A stretch of DNA of 64,000 bases from Leptospira broomii serovar Hurstbridge str. 5399 (GTDB lineage Bacteria > Spirochaetota > Leptospiria > Leptospirales > Leptospiraceae): the NCBI RefSeq assembly GCF_000243715.2, contig NZ_AHMO02000008.1:1041001-1105000 (forward strand), read 5' to 3'. The notes beneath the pieces were generated by a model. The model was given only the letters and a program-made list of their open reading frames with translations, made no database searches and was not told where the DNA came from. The translations under genes were made by a program, and so were the position numbers. Shown in pieces: positions 1 through 8,783 of this stretch. Every line of letters starts with the position of its first letter. The stretch's first letter is position 1.

Positions 1-217
1 GCACTAGAAAACTTCTTAAACTTTCGATGGATTGGTAAAATTTTCGGTCTTTGAATGATTCTTCGGCGATCCTGAGCAATAAATCCGAATCAGGTGGAAC
101 CGAATCTTTCGCAGGATTTCCACCTTGAGAAAAGGCGGATCCGGGAATTAATAATAATAAGAGAACTGCGAATACGAATCGTTTAAAACGATCTTTGAAA
201 TAAAATCCGGAAAACAA
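1..217 (-). CDS. Exported protein, N-terminal part only (gene leaves the window)
   Basis: Reading the minus strand gives an open frame of about 72 codons that reaches base 1 without a stop. It begins at a TTG and codes for a basic stretch (KDRFKR), a strong hydrophobic core (FVFAVLLLLLIP) and a likely signal peptidase site after GSAFS. The mature part (LLRIAEESFKDRKFYQSIESL) looks helical and resembles a TPR-type helix pair, but that is inference. No ATG is available in frame upstream before a stop, so TTG is the only sensible start. A 15-bp inverted repeat has one arm lying over the start codon. Function unknown. Confidence 0.55.
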   Translation of the reverse strand, partial: MFSGFYFKDRFKRFVFAVLLLLLIPGSAFSQGGNPAKDSVPPDSDLLLRIAEESFKDRKFYQSIESLRSFLV

Positions 218-277
218 AGGTACCCATCCGAGACTCGAAGGTCTTCATTATGATTATCAGTCGTTTTCCGGATTTTA
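201..277. repeat. 15-bp perfect inverted repeat over a start codon
   Basis: TAAAATCCGGAAAAC (201-215) and its exact reverse complement (263-277) are separated by 47 bp. The left arm covers the TTG start of the minus-strand exported-protein gene. The right arm lies just past the stop codon of the zinc-binding gene at 282. It could be an mRNA switch, an operator or part of a terminator. There is no T-run directly after the stem, which argues against a simple terminator. Confidence 0.6.
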
Positions 278-281
278 TGAA

Positions 282-566
282 TTACTTTTTTTTATCTATT
301 TTTTTTCGGTGGAATTCACAGAGGCGATATAGTCGCCCAGTAGAAGGGTTTTTCTTTGCGACCTTTGTTCCGCAAACGATGCAAAGCCCTTCTTTCCTCC
401 GTCTTTGGTAGAGGAGTTGGACCCGCTCCGCCCCCGATAAGTTATACTTACTAACTTGAATCCGGAATCCTTTATATAGGTAATTCCCGATTGCTTCGAC
501 TGCTTGGGTCTTTACCCCTGCGACGATCTTTTCAAGATCATCGTTGGTAACTTTCTTTGGCTTCAT
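282..566 (-). CDS. Small basic zinc-binding protein, Leptospira-type hypothetical
   Basis: A 94-residue protein from the ATG at 566; a TTG seven codons upstream (587) would give 101. The C-terminal half has CIVC and, about 20 residues later, CEFH, a CxxC...CxxH set that could bind one zinc ion. It is flanked by Lys/Arg-rich sequence (YQRRRK, HRKKIDKKK), which suggests nucleic-acid binding. The N-terminal part (DDLEKIVAGVKTQAVEAIGNYLY) looks helical. No clear Shine-Dalgarno precedes either start. The role is not known; a DNA- or RNA-binding regulator is possible but is inference from composition only. Confidence 0.7.
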   Translation of the reverse strand: MKPKKVTNDDLEKIVAGVKTQAVEAIGNYLYKGFRIQVSKYNLSGAERVQLLYQRRRKEGLCIVCGTKVAKKNPSTGRLYRLCEFHRKKIDKKK

Positions 567-587
567 AAACGTTAACTGACGTAACAA

Positions 588-1130
588 CAGTTACATTCTT
601 ACAAAAGTAGTAAAGTGTTTTTAATTTTTCGCATAACGCGAAGTTATTTTTTTACGAAATAATTTTCCAATGATAGAAATGTTAAAAGCTCTCTCTACGT
701 CGCCGAACAGCGGCAATGTCGACTAACGAATGTCGGTTAATGGAATACCCTTAAAATTGAAAAAAGGCAACGTTAAGACTATTTCCTATAATTCCTCGTC
801 ATTTATGGAAATTTATTTCCTATATACGTTCATATAACGGAGGACTTGTGCAACATGCTAACGTATAAGTCCGATAAATATCAATCTCGCCATGATTTTC
901 ATACGTATTGATACTTACTCTCTTTTAAGAATAAATCTAAACTCAATCCGAGACTTACGCGTGTATCTTCAACCGAATATTTAACATTTTTATGCTAAAT
1001 TTAGTTCATCATTCGTATTCCTCTGTTTTAAGCTCGTTTTTTATCGTTGTTAATAAAACTGGTCTTTGTTAAAATTAGGAGGATTTAAGACAATTGCTTT
1101 CAGGGAAAATATCAAAGCGGTATACTTTCA
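588..1130. other. AT-rich intergenic region, no supported gene
   Basis: No convincing coding frame is visible. Two imperfect direct repeats (AATGTCGACTAACG and AATGTCGGTTAATGG) lie near 715-742. A strong Shine-Dalgarno-like AGGAGGA at 1077-1083 is followed by a TTG at 1094 that opens only a 14-codon frame ending at 1138. It may be a leader peptide or a relic. Confidence 0.4.
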
Positions 1131-1238
1131 ATGTCTAATGGATTAAAAAAATTTATTTTAAAAGAATATACCGAACCGAATAAAATCGGAAAAAAAGATC
1201 TTTCGAGTAGATTTTTCAAGGAAAATGAGTCATATTAA
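1131..1238 (+). CDS. Possible 35-residue small ORF or gene remnant
   Basis: ATG at 1131 opens a 35-codon frame ending with TAA at 1236-1238. The product is basic (GLKKFILKEYTEPNKIG) and reads like real protein rather than random sequence. It lies just downstream of the AGGAGGA at 1077 and partly overlaps the longer possible start of the next gene. There is no good ribosome site directly before it. It may be a decayed gene end, a small protein or chance. Confidence 0.2.
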   Translation: MSNGLKKFILKEYTEPNKIGKKDLSSRFFKENESY

Positions 1239-1272
1239 TGGGGAGCATTCTCCTAGTCGGAGGCTTTCGTTT

Positions 1273-1899
1273 ATGAGTGGATTCCGCTCCTTCAATTCCA
1301 AAAAACTTCATTCCCTTATTCTTATATTTACATTCGCCTTAACGGTCGTGTTCAACTGCAAACCGTCTCCGAAAGAGAAAGTTCAAAAGGTGTTAGCCGA
1401 AAACAATTTACAGGAAGTCGAAAAAATCAGAGGCGTTGCCTGGGCTTTGTTCGGCGACCGTTTAAAGGAAGTGGAAATCGTTCCGGTTCAGGATTCGATT
1501 CCCGCTAAATACGAAGTATATCTCGGATTCGGTGGAACTTCCGCTCTGACTTTCCTTGAGTCCGAACAATACGCGGCGAGAATGAAATTGGAATTAGCCT
1601 TACAAAGCTACAGATTCCTTCAATGTCTGGAAGGTATCTCTTTCGGAAAATTTCGAATGAGTTTGATAAAACCGTTCTTCATTAAGAATGGAGAAGAACG
1701 CGGTACGGAGGAATTCGAAATTTTTCGTTTTCGCGCTGACGGAGACGATTTACGCAAAATTCCGGGCTTTAAGGAAACGGATTCATTCGCAGCGGATCGT
1801 TACGATGCGCCGAGTCCTCAAGTTATTACCATACTTTTCAAAATTGTTGAGAAATGGCATATTGAATTGGACCAATTCGCTCGAGTGGAAGTTAATTGA
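1273..1899 (+). CDS. Putative lipoprotein of unknown function
   Basis: I chose the ATG at 1273 because CGGAGG lies about 9 bp upstream. An in-frame ATG at 1225 would add 16 residues and spoil the signal peptide. From 1273 the product is 208 residues: a short basic start (FNSKKLH), a hydrophobic core (SLILIFTFALTVVF) and NC as the likely lipidated cysteine at about residue 29, a typical loose spirochaetal lipobox. The mature part is soluble, mixed alpha/beta, without a motif I recognise. It converges with the glycerophosphodiesterase gene and the 3' ends overlap by 8 bp. An envelope role is inferred from the signal only. Confidence 0.75.
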   Translation: MSGFRSFNSKKLHSLILIFTFALTVVFNCKPSPKEKVQKVLAENNLQEVEKIRGVAWALFGDRLKEVEIVPVQDSIPAKYEVYLGFGGTSALTFLESEQYAARMKLELALQSYRFLQCLEGISFGKFRMSLIKPFFIKNGEERGTEEFEIFRFRADGDDLRKIPGFKETDSFAADRYDAPSPQVITILFKIVEKWHIELDQFARVEVN

Positions 1900-2656
1900 C
1901 GAGTGACCTCATTCTCGCAGGGTAATTGGTAAAAATTCCATCCACTCCCGTGTCCAGGCCTTTCTTTAATTCTTCTTCGGTATTCAGAGTATAAACTAAC
2001 ACTTTGAATCCCTGCTCCTGAATTTTCGATACGATCTCTTTTTGGGCAGTATGAGATGATAAATTCAAACTAAGCGCATTCAATCGAAACGCCAAATCCA
2101 ATGCCTCTTCCCAATGAGGAGTTTCGTCCCCGATTAAAATACCGAGTTTTGCGTCCGTGGATAGTTCCCGTATTCTTACCAAGGAGTCCCAGCAAAAAGA
2201 GGAGAATAAAGTTTTATCCAAAGCTTTTTTATTCAGAGCGAATCGAATCAGACTATCTTCGATAGGAATTTCTTTAGGTTCAGGTTCATAAGCGCTTGTT
2301 TTAATTTCGATATTCAAACCCAATTTCGTACCCAGTACGAAATTCCAGACGTCCCAAATTTTTGGAATCGGCTCGCCGAGAAATCGAACATCTTTCCATC
2401 GACCTGCATCGGCCTTACGAATCAGCTCGAAAGAAGCATCTCGCACCGAACCTTTCATATTTGTAGTTCGATCTAAAGTATCATCGTGTATGACTACGAC
2501 CTCGCGATCTGCAGAAAGAGTGACGTCTAATTCGATCCAATCGGCCCCGACTTCGACAGCTTTGCGGAAAGCTAACATCGTATTTTCGGGATATTCGCCG
2601 CTGAAACCTCGATGCGCGATTACCCATGGGCGCGGTATTTCGAAAGGCTTTCCCAT
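1892..2656 (-). CDS. Glycerophosphodiester phosphodiesterase (GDPD family)
   Basis: Hydrolyses glycerophosphodiesters to glycerol-3-phosphate and an alcohol in lipid turnover. The GDPD signature is complete: AHRGFSGEYPENT near residues 14-26, ELD a little after, then HDDTLDRTT, and EIK in the middle of the protein. The HRG histidine, the Glu/Asp pair and the HDD histidine are the usual catalytic and metal-binding residues. The C-terminal part ends with VDGIFTNYP, another family hallmark. No signal peptide is visible, so it is probably cytoplasmic (UgpQ-like). The ATG at 2656 sits 4 bp after the stop of the upstream outer-membrane-like gene, suggesting coupling. A TTG at 2671 is the alternative start. 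Confidence 0.92.
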   Translation of the reverse strand: MGKPFEIPRPWVIAHRGFSGEYPENTMLAFRKAVEVGADWIELDVTLSADREVVVIHDDTLDRTTNMKGSVRDASFELIRKADAGRWKDVRFLGEPIPKIWDVWNFVLGTKLGLNIEIKTSAYEPEPKEIPIEDSLIRFALNKKALDKTLFSSFCWDSLVRIRELSTDAKLGILIGDETPHWEEALDLAFRLNALSLNLSSHTAQKEIVSKIQEQGFKVLVYTLNTEEELKKGLDTGVDGIFTNYPARMRSLVN

Positions 2657-2660
2657 AAAA

Positions 2661-3500
2661 TTAGAATGCAAAACCGATTACTAAATTTAAGGCAAAATTA
2701 GCGCCAGGATGAGGGTAGCGATTTTGAAGTGCATAAGTTCTATATAATAAATCTCCGATAGTCGCCTGATGATCCGAATAAAATAAATCGGATACTTGAT
2801 AAGAGTTCTTGTACGGCAAATACCAGCTCCAAATTCCTTCCCACCCGAAAAAGATTCCGTTCAACGCTTGATATCGAAATCCTAGTCCCAGACCGGCGTA
2901 GCTTTGCGGTCCCCAATTATATGTGTCTTTTTCGTAACGGTAGGTACCGCCGAGAGTTTCCCAATAAAGAACAGATTCCTGTTTTTTTCTATGTTCCCGC
3001 CCTAAATGAAGAGCCGCAAAGAAAGGGGAATCCAGCAAGTATCGCTGAACAAAGACCGAGCCGCCCCAGTATTTAGTCTCGGTATCACTCAATCTTCCGA
3101 AAAAAGCGGTGGGTAGAAAGTATAGTGAAGCAATGATATCATTATCGAATCGGTTGACGCTGGTATTCGTATAACCCATCACCCCAACTGCCCATTGAGG
3201 ATTCAACAGACGAGTGTATTGAAACGAAAAAAATCTATCAAATCCGAATCCACCGACTTGATTCTTAAATTTTTCGCGAATCTCAACTTGTTCAGGACCC
3301 CTAGATTTTTCCGCAGGCGGAGAGGCATTTGCGGGATTGGGCTTAGCGGGTGACTCTTTCGTTTCGGAGTTTGAAGGAGGAGGGAGAGTTTCCGGGGAAA
3401 TGATTGCATCTTCCGCCGATAGGGAAAAGAAAGGAAGCCCTAGGCAAATAAGAAGAATGACATATCTATATTGGGAACTTTTTCTTCGAAATTCGGGCAT
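2661..3500 (-). CDS. Putative outer-membrane beta-barrel protein
   Basis: About 279 residues from the ATG at 3500; a GTG at 3515 is an alternative. It has a signal peptide (basic RRKSSQYR, hydrophobic VILLICLGLPFFSLS, cut near SAEDA). A proline-rich linker (PPPSNSETKESPAKPNPANASPP) follows, then a C-terminal part rich in alternating aromatic and glycine residues (GFGFDRFFSFQY, LGLGFRYQALNGIFFGWEGIW). It ends in phenylalanine (IGFAF), as outer-membrane barrels often do. The pattern fits an 8- to 10-strand barrel. I do not recognise a named family. It probably shares a transcript with the glycerophosphodiesterase gene directly after it. Confidence 0.7.
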   Translation of the reverse strand: MPEFRRKSSQYRYVILLICLGLPFFSLSAEDAIISPETLPPPSNSETKESPAKPNPANASPPAEKSRGPEQVEIREKFKNQVGGFGFDRFFSFQYTRLLNPQWAVGVMGYTNTSVNRFDNDIIASLYFLPTAFFGRLSDTETKYWGGSVFVQRYLLDSPFFAALHLGREHRKKQESVLYWETLGGTYRYEKDTYNWGPQSYAGLGLGFRYQALNGIFFGWEGIWSWYLPYKNSYQVSDLFYSDHQATIGDLLYRTYALQNRYPHPGANFALNLVIGFAF

Positions 3501-3549
3501 CCCGTTGAGAGACACCTAAATCAAAGAAATGTCAAGCAGGCACAGGAAC

Positions 3550-3593
3550 AAAAAAAAGGAATTCGCAGACTAGGTTAATAAACCCGGCCTGCG
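3550..3593 (-). terminator. Rho-independent terminator after first phasin-like gene
   Basis: On the minus strand CGCAG (3593-3589) pairs with CTGCG (3568-3564), with an inner GGTT/AACC stem, and the hairpin is followed by a run of eight T just downstream. It lies immediately after the phasin-like stop codon at 3604. Confidence 0.65.
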
Positions 3594-3603
3594 ACTGGAG
3601 TAA

Positions 3604-3987
3604 TTAAACTGCAGGAGTTCCTTTAGTTTTTGCGGTACTTTTAATTGTATCAGCAACTTCGGCAAGTTTTGCTTTCACTGCTTCCAATTGACCTTCGGGA
3701 ACACGTTTTTTAATTTCTTCAGAGATTTGGTTATATTTCTCAACGATCTTTGCACGAGTTTCATCGTAGTTCTTACCTGCGACGGTTGAAACTTCTTTAA
3801 TCTCGTTCAAAAGCTTGTCGACGGATTCGCGAATTTTTACGGAACCTTCAGAGTTGTCAGCAGCGCCTTTTGCAACTAATTCGCCATAGGTCTTTTCTAA
3901 CTCTACTTTTGCCTTTTCGACACCTTCTTGTCCTGATTTCAGCAGTCCGATTCCGGCGTTGAGGATATCCAACAATTGTTTTTCCAT
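3604..3987 (-). CDS. Phasin-like helical protein, paralogue 1
   Basis: 127 residues, almost entirely amphipathic helix with many Ala, Lys and Glu and no cysteine, resembling the phasin/PhaF-like superfamily. Phasins coat polyhydroxyalkanoate granules or act as small chaperone-like proteins. The granule role is not shown here because no PHA synthase is in the window. It starts [20 protein letters not shown], almost the same as the protein at 8840-9217, and the two align along their whole length (shared [20 protein letters not shown]). An AAGGAG site precedes the ATG. A twin palindromic motif that also fits a sigma-54 promoter lies 30-65 bp upstream, and a terminator follows, so it is likely a single-gene unit. 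Confidence 0.8.
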   Translation of the reverse strand: MEKQLLDILNAGIGLLKSGQEGVEKAKVELEKTYGELVAKGAADNSEGSVKIRESVDKLLNEIKEVSTVAGKNYDETRAKIVEKYNQISEEIKKRVPEGQLEAVKAKLAEVADTIKSTAKTKGTPAV

Positions 3988-4016
3988 GATCCTTTCTCCT
4001 TAAGGGAAACTATTTA

Positions 4017-4055
4017 GTGCATCGCACAAACCACTTGTAATGCGCCGCACAAATT
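4017..4055 (-). promoter_or_regulatory. Twin TTGTGCG motif / candidate sigma-54 promoter of phasin-like gene 1
   Basis: On the minus strand TTGTGCGGCGCA (4052-4041) and TTGTGCGATGCA (4029-4018) occur 23 bp apart in direct orientation. Each is a near palindrome of the form GTGC-N3-GCA(C/T). The copy nearest the gene also reads GG (4032-4031), 10 bp, GC (4020-4019), the -24/-12 spacing of sigma-54 promoters, which would put the start of transcription near 4008, just ahead of AAGGAG. The same arrangement and spacing precede the paralogue at 8840-9217. Confidence 0.6.
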
Positions 4056-4129
4056 CGGTCAATCGGGAAATCGAAATTTTCCGTCGGGTTTCGATTTTTT
4101 TAGTTAGATGGAGATATTTAAGATCGATT

Positions 4130-4876
4130 TTAAGGGGATTCCAGTTCCGGGTAATGGAGGTCCATTTTGTCCATTTCCTCCCGAATTAACTTAGCAATTA
4201 GATAATCCCGATACCATTTCTTATCTGCGGGAATAATTTTCCACGGGTAGGAATCTTCACAAAAGCTGAGAACTTCTCCGTAGGCCTTCAAATGCTCGTC
4301 GTACAGGGTATGGGCGACCAAATCGCTTGGATCGAATTTCCATTTTTTTTGAGGATCCTCTAGCCGTTTTTCAATTCGAAACGATTGTTCTTGCTTGGAT
4401 ATATGAAGGAAGAACTTGAGGATGAGAGTATTATTCTCCGCGGTTAAAAGTCTCTCGAATTCGGCTATGTATTCTAACCTATTTTGAATTCGATCTGCAT
4501 TAATATCCTTTTTTACGAGTGGAACTATAACGTCTTCATAATGAGAACGATTGAAAACTTGAATCATACCCTTAGCGGGTGCTGATTTATGAATCCTCCA
4601 TAAAAAATCATGGCTTTGTTCTTCCTGGTTCGGAATTTTCCAACCGACACAGGTACAGCCGAGAGGATTCAATACAGTAAATAACTTTTTAACCGTTCCG
4701 TCCTTGCCCGATGTATCCATCCCCTGAAGAACGATAAGAATCGCTTTCTCTTTGGAAGCAAAGAGTCTAGTTTGTAATTCTCCGATTCTATTTAAATGTC
4801 CGATTCGATCTTCTTCCGCTTTTTCCTTTTTTATATCGTTAGGCGGTTCAGTGGAAATCTGCTTTAGATCAATCAT
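4130..4876 (-). CDS. Polyphosphate kinase 2 family (polyphosphate:nucleotide phosphotransferase)
   Basis: Transfers phosphate between polyphosphate and a nucleotide. The 248 residues form a single PPK2 domain: Walker A GMDTSGKDGTVKK at residues 52-64, then FNRSHYEDV at 108-115 carrying the conserved Arg and Asp, a basic lid region (RIEKRLEDPQKKWKF) and the C-terminal WKIIPADKKWYRDY block typical of short one-domain PPK2 enzymes. Whether it prefers AMP, ADP or GDP cannot be told from sequence alone. No signal peptide. It lies 63 bp downstream of the DUF2804 gene on the same strand and may share its transcript. Confidence 0.92.
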   Translation of the reverse strand: MIDLKQISTEPPNDIKKEKAEEDRIGHLNRIGELQTRLFASKEKAILIVLQGMDTSGKDGTVKKLFTVLNPLGCTCVGWKIPNQEEQSHDFLWRIHKSAPAKGMIQVFNRSHYEDVIVPLVKKDINADRIQNRLEYIAEFERLLTAENNTLILKFFLHISKQEQSFRIEKRLEDPQKKWKFDPSDLVAHTLYDEHLKAYGEVLSFCEDSYPWKIIPADKKWYRDYLIAKLIREEMDKMDLHYPELESP

Positions 4877-4939
4877 TCGAAGTAACGTATGTATTTGTAT
4901 AGCGGTGTCAAATCTAAGTTACGACCGGATAAAAGTATT

Positions 4940-5959
4940 TTACCAGCGGGCAATATGATCCTCCGCCCATCCTTGCCCGCCTTTGATCCTAAATTCGTTT
5001 TTTCCCACTCGAAGGATTCCGTCAAAATTTCCGATCATTTGATGGACGGCAGACGAGATGATTCCGACGTTCGAAGTTGCTTTTCGTTGAAACGTCGGGG
5101 TTAGAGTTAATTCGACCGCTTTACTATCTTTCGTATAGATGATCCACGGCTTGTCAGGATCTTTTCGATCGAATTCGAAATTTACGTCCGAAGGTAATTT
5201 GTAAATTCTTCCGTTAATTAAAAGGGCATTTTCCGTCGTACCCGTTCCGTCCGTCCATCCCCCGCCAAGATTAATACCGTAAACTTCCTTTTTAGAAGGT
5301 CGATACGACATCGACGCCCAATTCCATTTCGTCGAGTAAGGCCATACCCCTCTTCCAAAATCCAGAACTGCAAACGAATCTTCGCTTTTGAATTCGTGAG
5401 ATCTTCCTCCAATATCCACGGAACCCTCCGCACCCAAACCGAAGAGTTTATGAGTAAATTGGAAACGATTTCGACTCCAAGGAACGACCACGTTCAAGGT
5501 TTCCCAACCCTGAGGGACGTCCACGCGTAAATCGGCGCGAATATGTTTGCGATTCGATCTACTAAAGTCCACGAAGATGCGGTAACTTCCGTATTCATCC
5601 ACTTTGAATGAAACTGTGCCAGGCTTACCTTCGTACAATGCGGTGTTCGCAACGGTCTGTCCGAGAGAGCAGCCTTGACCGAACGGAGTCAAGATCGTAC
5701 TTTCCTCAAACTCGCCCGTTTTTCGATCTAACCAATAACAAAAAATCACACCGGCATAGTCGATATCGGAAACGGTAAAGGATGCCAGAAAATCTTTATC
5801 GTAAAAACACCAATAATTCCATTTTTTCTTTCGTAGCCAATGGCCGGCGACATTACATCGATGCAAGGGGATCTTTGACCATCCGACTGCGTTCAAGTTG
5901 AGTTTTCCACCTGAATTACAGAGGACCGATTGTTGGTGAATTTCAGTTTCGAGATTCAT
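4940..5959 (-). CDS. DUF2804 family protein
   Basis: 339 residues from the ATG at 5959; a TTG 14 codons upstream (6001) is the alternative. Hallmarks of DUF2804 are present: an N-terminal segment with [16 protein letters not shown], the central [19 protein letters not shown] and the C-terminal [10 protein letters not shown]. The family is predicted to be mainly beta structure and has distant similarity to lipocalin-like or hydroxysteroid-related beta-barrel proteins; its activity is not established. No signal peptide or membrane helix. Its neighbour downstream is PPK2. I assign the family with confidence but no function. Confidence 0.88.
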   Translation of the reverse strand: MNLETEIHQQSVLCNSGGKLNLNAVGWSKIPLHRCNVAGHWLRKKKWNYWCFYDKDFLASFTVSDIDYAGVIFCYWLDRKTGEFEESTILTPFGQGCSLGQTVANTALYEGKPGTVSFKVDEYGSYRIFVDFSRSNRKHIRADLRVDVPQGWETLNVVVPWSRNRFQFTHKLFGLGAEGSVDIGGRSHEFKSEDSFAVLDFGRGVWPYSTKWNWASMSYRPSKKEVYGINLGGGWTDGTGTTENALLINGRIYKLPSDVNFEFDRKDPDKPWIIYTKDSKAVELTLTPTFQRKATSNVGIISSAVHQMIGNFDGILRVGKNEFRIKGGQGWAEDHIARW

Positions 5960-6043
5960 GCTTTCGCCCAGACAATATTTTATGAAGGGGAATGCCCTCA
6001 ATTCTTTTTAAGAGTTCTAGAAAAAACCGATTCGATGCCTGCG

Positions 6044-7468
6044 CTAAATCTCCCCTGCGATTCTTCCCAAAGTTCTGATTGCAGACGCTACTTTGGGACC
6101 GAAGGAAATCCCCGCATTGATTCTGAAATTACTTACGTATTTTCCGGAGAGCGAAAATAAATTTCCGGGAACAAGGCTGATCCTTTTTTTAGCCGCGCGA
6201 AAACGCAACTCTCTAGAATCTTTTCCGTTTGGAAGCTCAATCCAAAGTAAAAAACCTCCTTTCGGAATCGTTAAACGCGTACCTTTCGGAAAATATTCCA
6301 AAAATGCATCCGCATAAGAAAGGATTGAGTTTCCGATACTACGCCTAAAATTTCTAAGATGTCTTTCGTAACCGAGAGAACCCAAAAAATCCGCTGCGGC
6401 TAGTTGAGGAAGACTAGGTAAGGCAATCGACTCGACCATTCTTCTTTGAACCGCTCTTCCTATTATTTCTCGATTAGCGATCAACCAGCCCGTCCTTAAA
6501 CCCGGGCTCACGGTCTTGGATAAAGAAGAAACTTGTATGACAAATCCTTCCTCATCCAACGATAAAAGTGATGGAGGTCGGAGTCCTGGAGAATGCAAAA
6601 GCTCCCCGTAAATATCATCCTCTACAATTTTAATCCCGTATTTAGCGGAAAGCCGGAGAACTTCCTTTTTGGAATTCAGAGGCAAAAGGCTACCTGTCGG
6701 ATTTGAAAACGTCGGCACAGTAACCAGTATCTTTGGTTGAGATGTTTTAAGTACGGATTCGTAGGAATCCAAATCCATACCGTAGACCGGATCGGTTGGA
6801 ATTTCAATAGCCTTCAATTTTAATATGCTTAAAATTTGATATAGTACGAAGTGCAAAGGAGACTCTACCGCCACCTGATCCCCCGGTTTTGTTAATAAAG
6901 AAAGTGCGATAAAGGCCGCTTCCGAACAACCGATCGTAATAAACACTTCCTCCGGAGAAATACGTCGTTCTTTTGTGGAAGATCTAGTTGCGATTTTTCT
7001 TCTTAATTCCAAATCCCCTTGAACGTCGGAATAATTATGGAGAAAGGAATTTCGCATAGCCTTACGATATGAACGTTCCAAGGAGGCGAAAGGAAGAAAT
7101 TGGGAATCCGGTACTGCCGCTCCGAGAGATACGAATCTCGGGTCCGCTAATTCCGCGAGAAGGGAACCGACTTCCTCCGGAACCGTAGGATTTGAGATTC
7201 TGACCGGCCTATCCACCTTATAAATGGAAACGGATTCCGACCTAGGAAGAATGAAATATCCCGACCTCTCCCTTCCTCGAATATATCCTCGTTCTTGTAG
7301 GATTCCAAACGCCTCGACAGCGGTAGACAAATTGCATCTCTCGTATCGGCAAATTCTCCTCAAGGAAGGCAGCTTAGTTCCGGGTAAAAATTCCCCGGCT
7401 TCGATCCGACTGATCAAAGACATTGCAATTTTCGAGTATTTCGTTCCGGGTTCATCTGTATTGGTCAT
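6044..7468 (-). CDS. MocR-family regulator (GntR helix-turn-helix fused to aminotransferase fold)
   Basis: 474 residues. The first 75 form a GntR winged helix (KIAMSLISRIEAGEFLPGTKLPSLRRI...GYIRGRERSGYFI). The rest is a fold-type I aminotransferase domain with NPTGSLLP, VEDDIYGELL and SSLSKTVSPGLRTGW, where K318 should bind pyridoxal phosphate. MocR proteins (PdxR, GabR, TauR) sense amino compounds or PLP and usually control a divergent gene. Here the divergent gene is the aminotransferase at 7529, with 60 bp between the starts carrying GTATCT direct repeats. Likely it controls that gene and possibly itself. The ligand is unknown. Confidence 0.92.
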   Translation of the reverse strand: MTNTDEPGTKYSKIAMSLISRIEAGEFLPGTKLPSLRRICRYERCNLSTAVEAFGILQERGYIRGRERSGYFILPRSESVSIYKVDRPVRISNPTVPEEVGSLLAELADPRFVSLGAAVPDSQFLPFASLERSYRKAMRNSFLHNYSDVQGDLELRRKIATRSSTKERRISPEEVFITIGCSEAAFIALSLLTKPGDQVAVESPLHFVLYQILSILKLKAIEIPTDPVYGMDLDSYESVLKTSQPKILVTVPTFSNPTGSLLPLNSKKEVLRLSAKYGIKIVEDDIYGELLHSPGLRPPSLLSLDEEGFVIQVSSLSKTVSPGLRTGWLIANREIIGRAVQRRMVESIALPSLPQLAAADFLGSLGYERHLRNFRRSIGNSILSYADAFLEYFPKGTRLTIPKGGFLLWIELPNGKDSRELRFRAAKKRISLVPGNLFSLSGKYVSNFRINAGISFGPKVASAIRTLGRIAGEI

Positions 7469-7481
7469 AAAATAATATTCT

Positions 7482-7511
7482 GTATCTGTATGGTTTCTCG
7501 TATCTAGTATA
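7482..7511. promoter_or_regulatory. Direct repeats in MocR/aminotransferase divergent promoter
   Basis: GTATCTGTAT (7482-7491) and GTATCTAGTAT (7500-7510) lie 18 bp apart in the same orientation between the two divergent genes. A third partial copy, ATCTGTATTGG at 7454, lies inside the regulator start. MocR proteins are known to bind direct repeats in such intergenic regions; the assignment here is inference. Confidence 0.5.
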
Positions 7512-7528
7512 TAAAATAATTCAATCGT

Positions 7529-8752
7529 ATGCGCAAGTTATTTTCGAAATCTCTAATAAACTCCGAAGGATCAATTCGACCTTCGAACCGAGTCTCGAGA
7601 ACACCCGAATCAGTGATAAGGGATATTCTAAAAGTAATTAACGATTCCGATATGCTTTCTTTCGCAGGAGGATTGCCCGACGATTCTCTTTTTCCGATCA
7701 AAGATTTTTCGGAAGGTTTCGCTCTTGCAATCCGAGAAAGCGGCGCTAAACTTTTTCAATATACGGAAACGCAAGGTCATCCTAAACTTAGGGCTTGGAT
7801 CGCGGAATCCTATTATCCGCAGTCTAGCCCCGAAGAAATATTGCTGACAAACGGTTCCCAACAGGCCTTGGACTTGCTTGGGAGATATTTTCTAGACGAG
7901 GGTGATTCTGTTCTAATCGAAAGACCTAGTTATCTAGGCGCGATACAAACCTTTTCCTCCTATGGCCCTCGCTTTATCGGTCTCGATTATAGAAATGAAG
8001 GACCTGATCCATCGGAATTAAAGGCGCAGATTTCCCGAAACCGTAGCCTGCCAAAGTTCTTCTACTGCATTCCGGATTTTCAAAACCCGACTGGATTCTC
8101 TTATTCATTACGAAATAGGAGAGCAATCGCTCAAATTTGCGTAGAGGCGAAGATCCCCATCCTAGAAGACGTCGCCTATCGCGAGTTAAATTACGAAAAT
8201 GAAATTCCGATTTCTTTAAATACGCTTTGTCCCGAGAACACCTTCTCGATAGGTACATTCTCCAAAATACTTGCCCCGGGCTTGCGAGTTGGATGGATCA
8301 GGGCTCCTGAAGAGCGGATGCGAGAATTGGTCGTACAAAAGCAGGCAATGGATTTGCATTCTCCCTTGATTAATCAAGAGGTAGTTTATAAATTTTTAAT
8401 ATCCGGCAATTTCAAAAATCACCTGATCGATCTTAAGGAGAACTATTCAAGAAAAGCAAAAATAGCGACCGGTCTGTTTCGGAAAATTTTTGGTGACTCA
8501 ATTCGCTTTCAGCAACCTATAGGAGGGTTATTTTTGTGGATAGAATTTCTGGATGAGACGGATACGAATTTACTCTTTAAAACAGCTCTCGAAGAAGGAG
8601 TTGCCATCGTTCCCGGAGATACTTTTTTTACCGCCGAGTCTTCCGGTAAGCTACTAAGATGGAATTTTTCCCGGGCGAATGCCGATGAAATGGAAACCGG
8701 AGTAAAGAGATTATTCGAAGCCTGGAAGCGTTTACATTCCATCCGAAAATAA
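7529..8752 (+). CDS. PLP-dependent aminotransferase (2-aminoadipate/LysN-like)
   Basis: 407 residues of the class I/II aminotransferase fold: SFAGGLPDDSLFP near 44-56, YTETQGHPKLRAWIA, the FQNPTGFSYS block, ILEDVAYREL, and GTFSKILAPGLRVGW with K246 as the PLP lysine. This layout matches 2-aminoadipate or kynurenine/branched-chain type aminotransferases (LysN, ARO8-like), but the substrate cannot be fixed from sequence. It is read away from the MocR regulator, the usual arrangement for a target gene. ATG at 7529 has no visible ribosome site, so initiation may be leaderless. Confidence 0.88.
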   Translation: MRKLFSKSLINSEGSIRPSNRVSRTPESVIRDILKVINDSDMLSFAGGLPDDSLFPIKDFSEGFALAIRESGAKLFQYTETQGHPKLRAWIAESYYPQSSPEEILLTNGSQQALDLLGRYFLDEGDSVLIERPSYLGAIQTFSSYGPRFIGLDYRNEGPDPSELKAQISRNRSLPKFFYCIPDFQNPTGFSYSLRNRRAIAQICVEAKIPILEDVAYRELNYENEIPISLNTLCPENTFSIGTFSKILAPGLRVGWIRAPEERMRELVVQKQAMDLHSPLINQEVVYKFLISGNFKNHLIDLKENYSRKAKIATGLFRKIFGDSIRFQQPIGGLFLWIEFLDETDTNLLFKTALEEGVAIVPGDTFFTAESSGKLLRWNFSRANADEMETGVKRLFEAWKRLHSIRK

Positions 8753-8783
8753 AAAGAGCTAACGAGAGGAGAAGAATGAAAAA

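Noticed and set aside
1071..1138. 14-codon frame after AGGAGGA as a definite leader peptide
   Set aside because: Ribosome site is good but start is TTG and the frame is very short; cannot be separated from chance.
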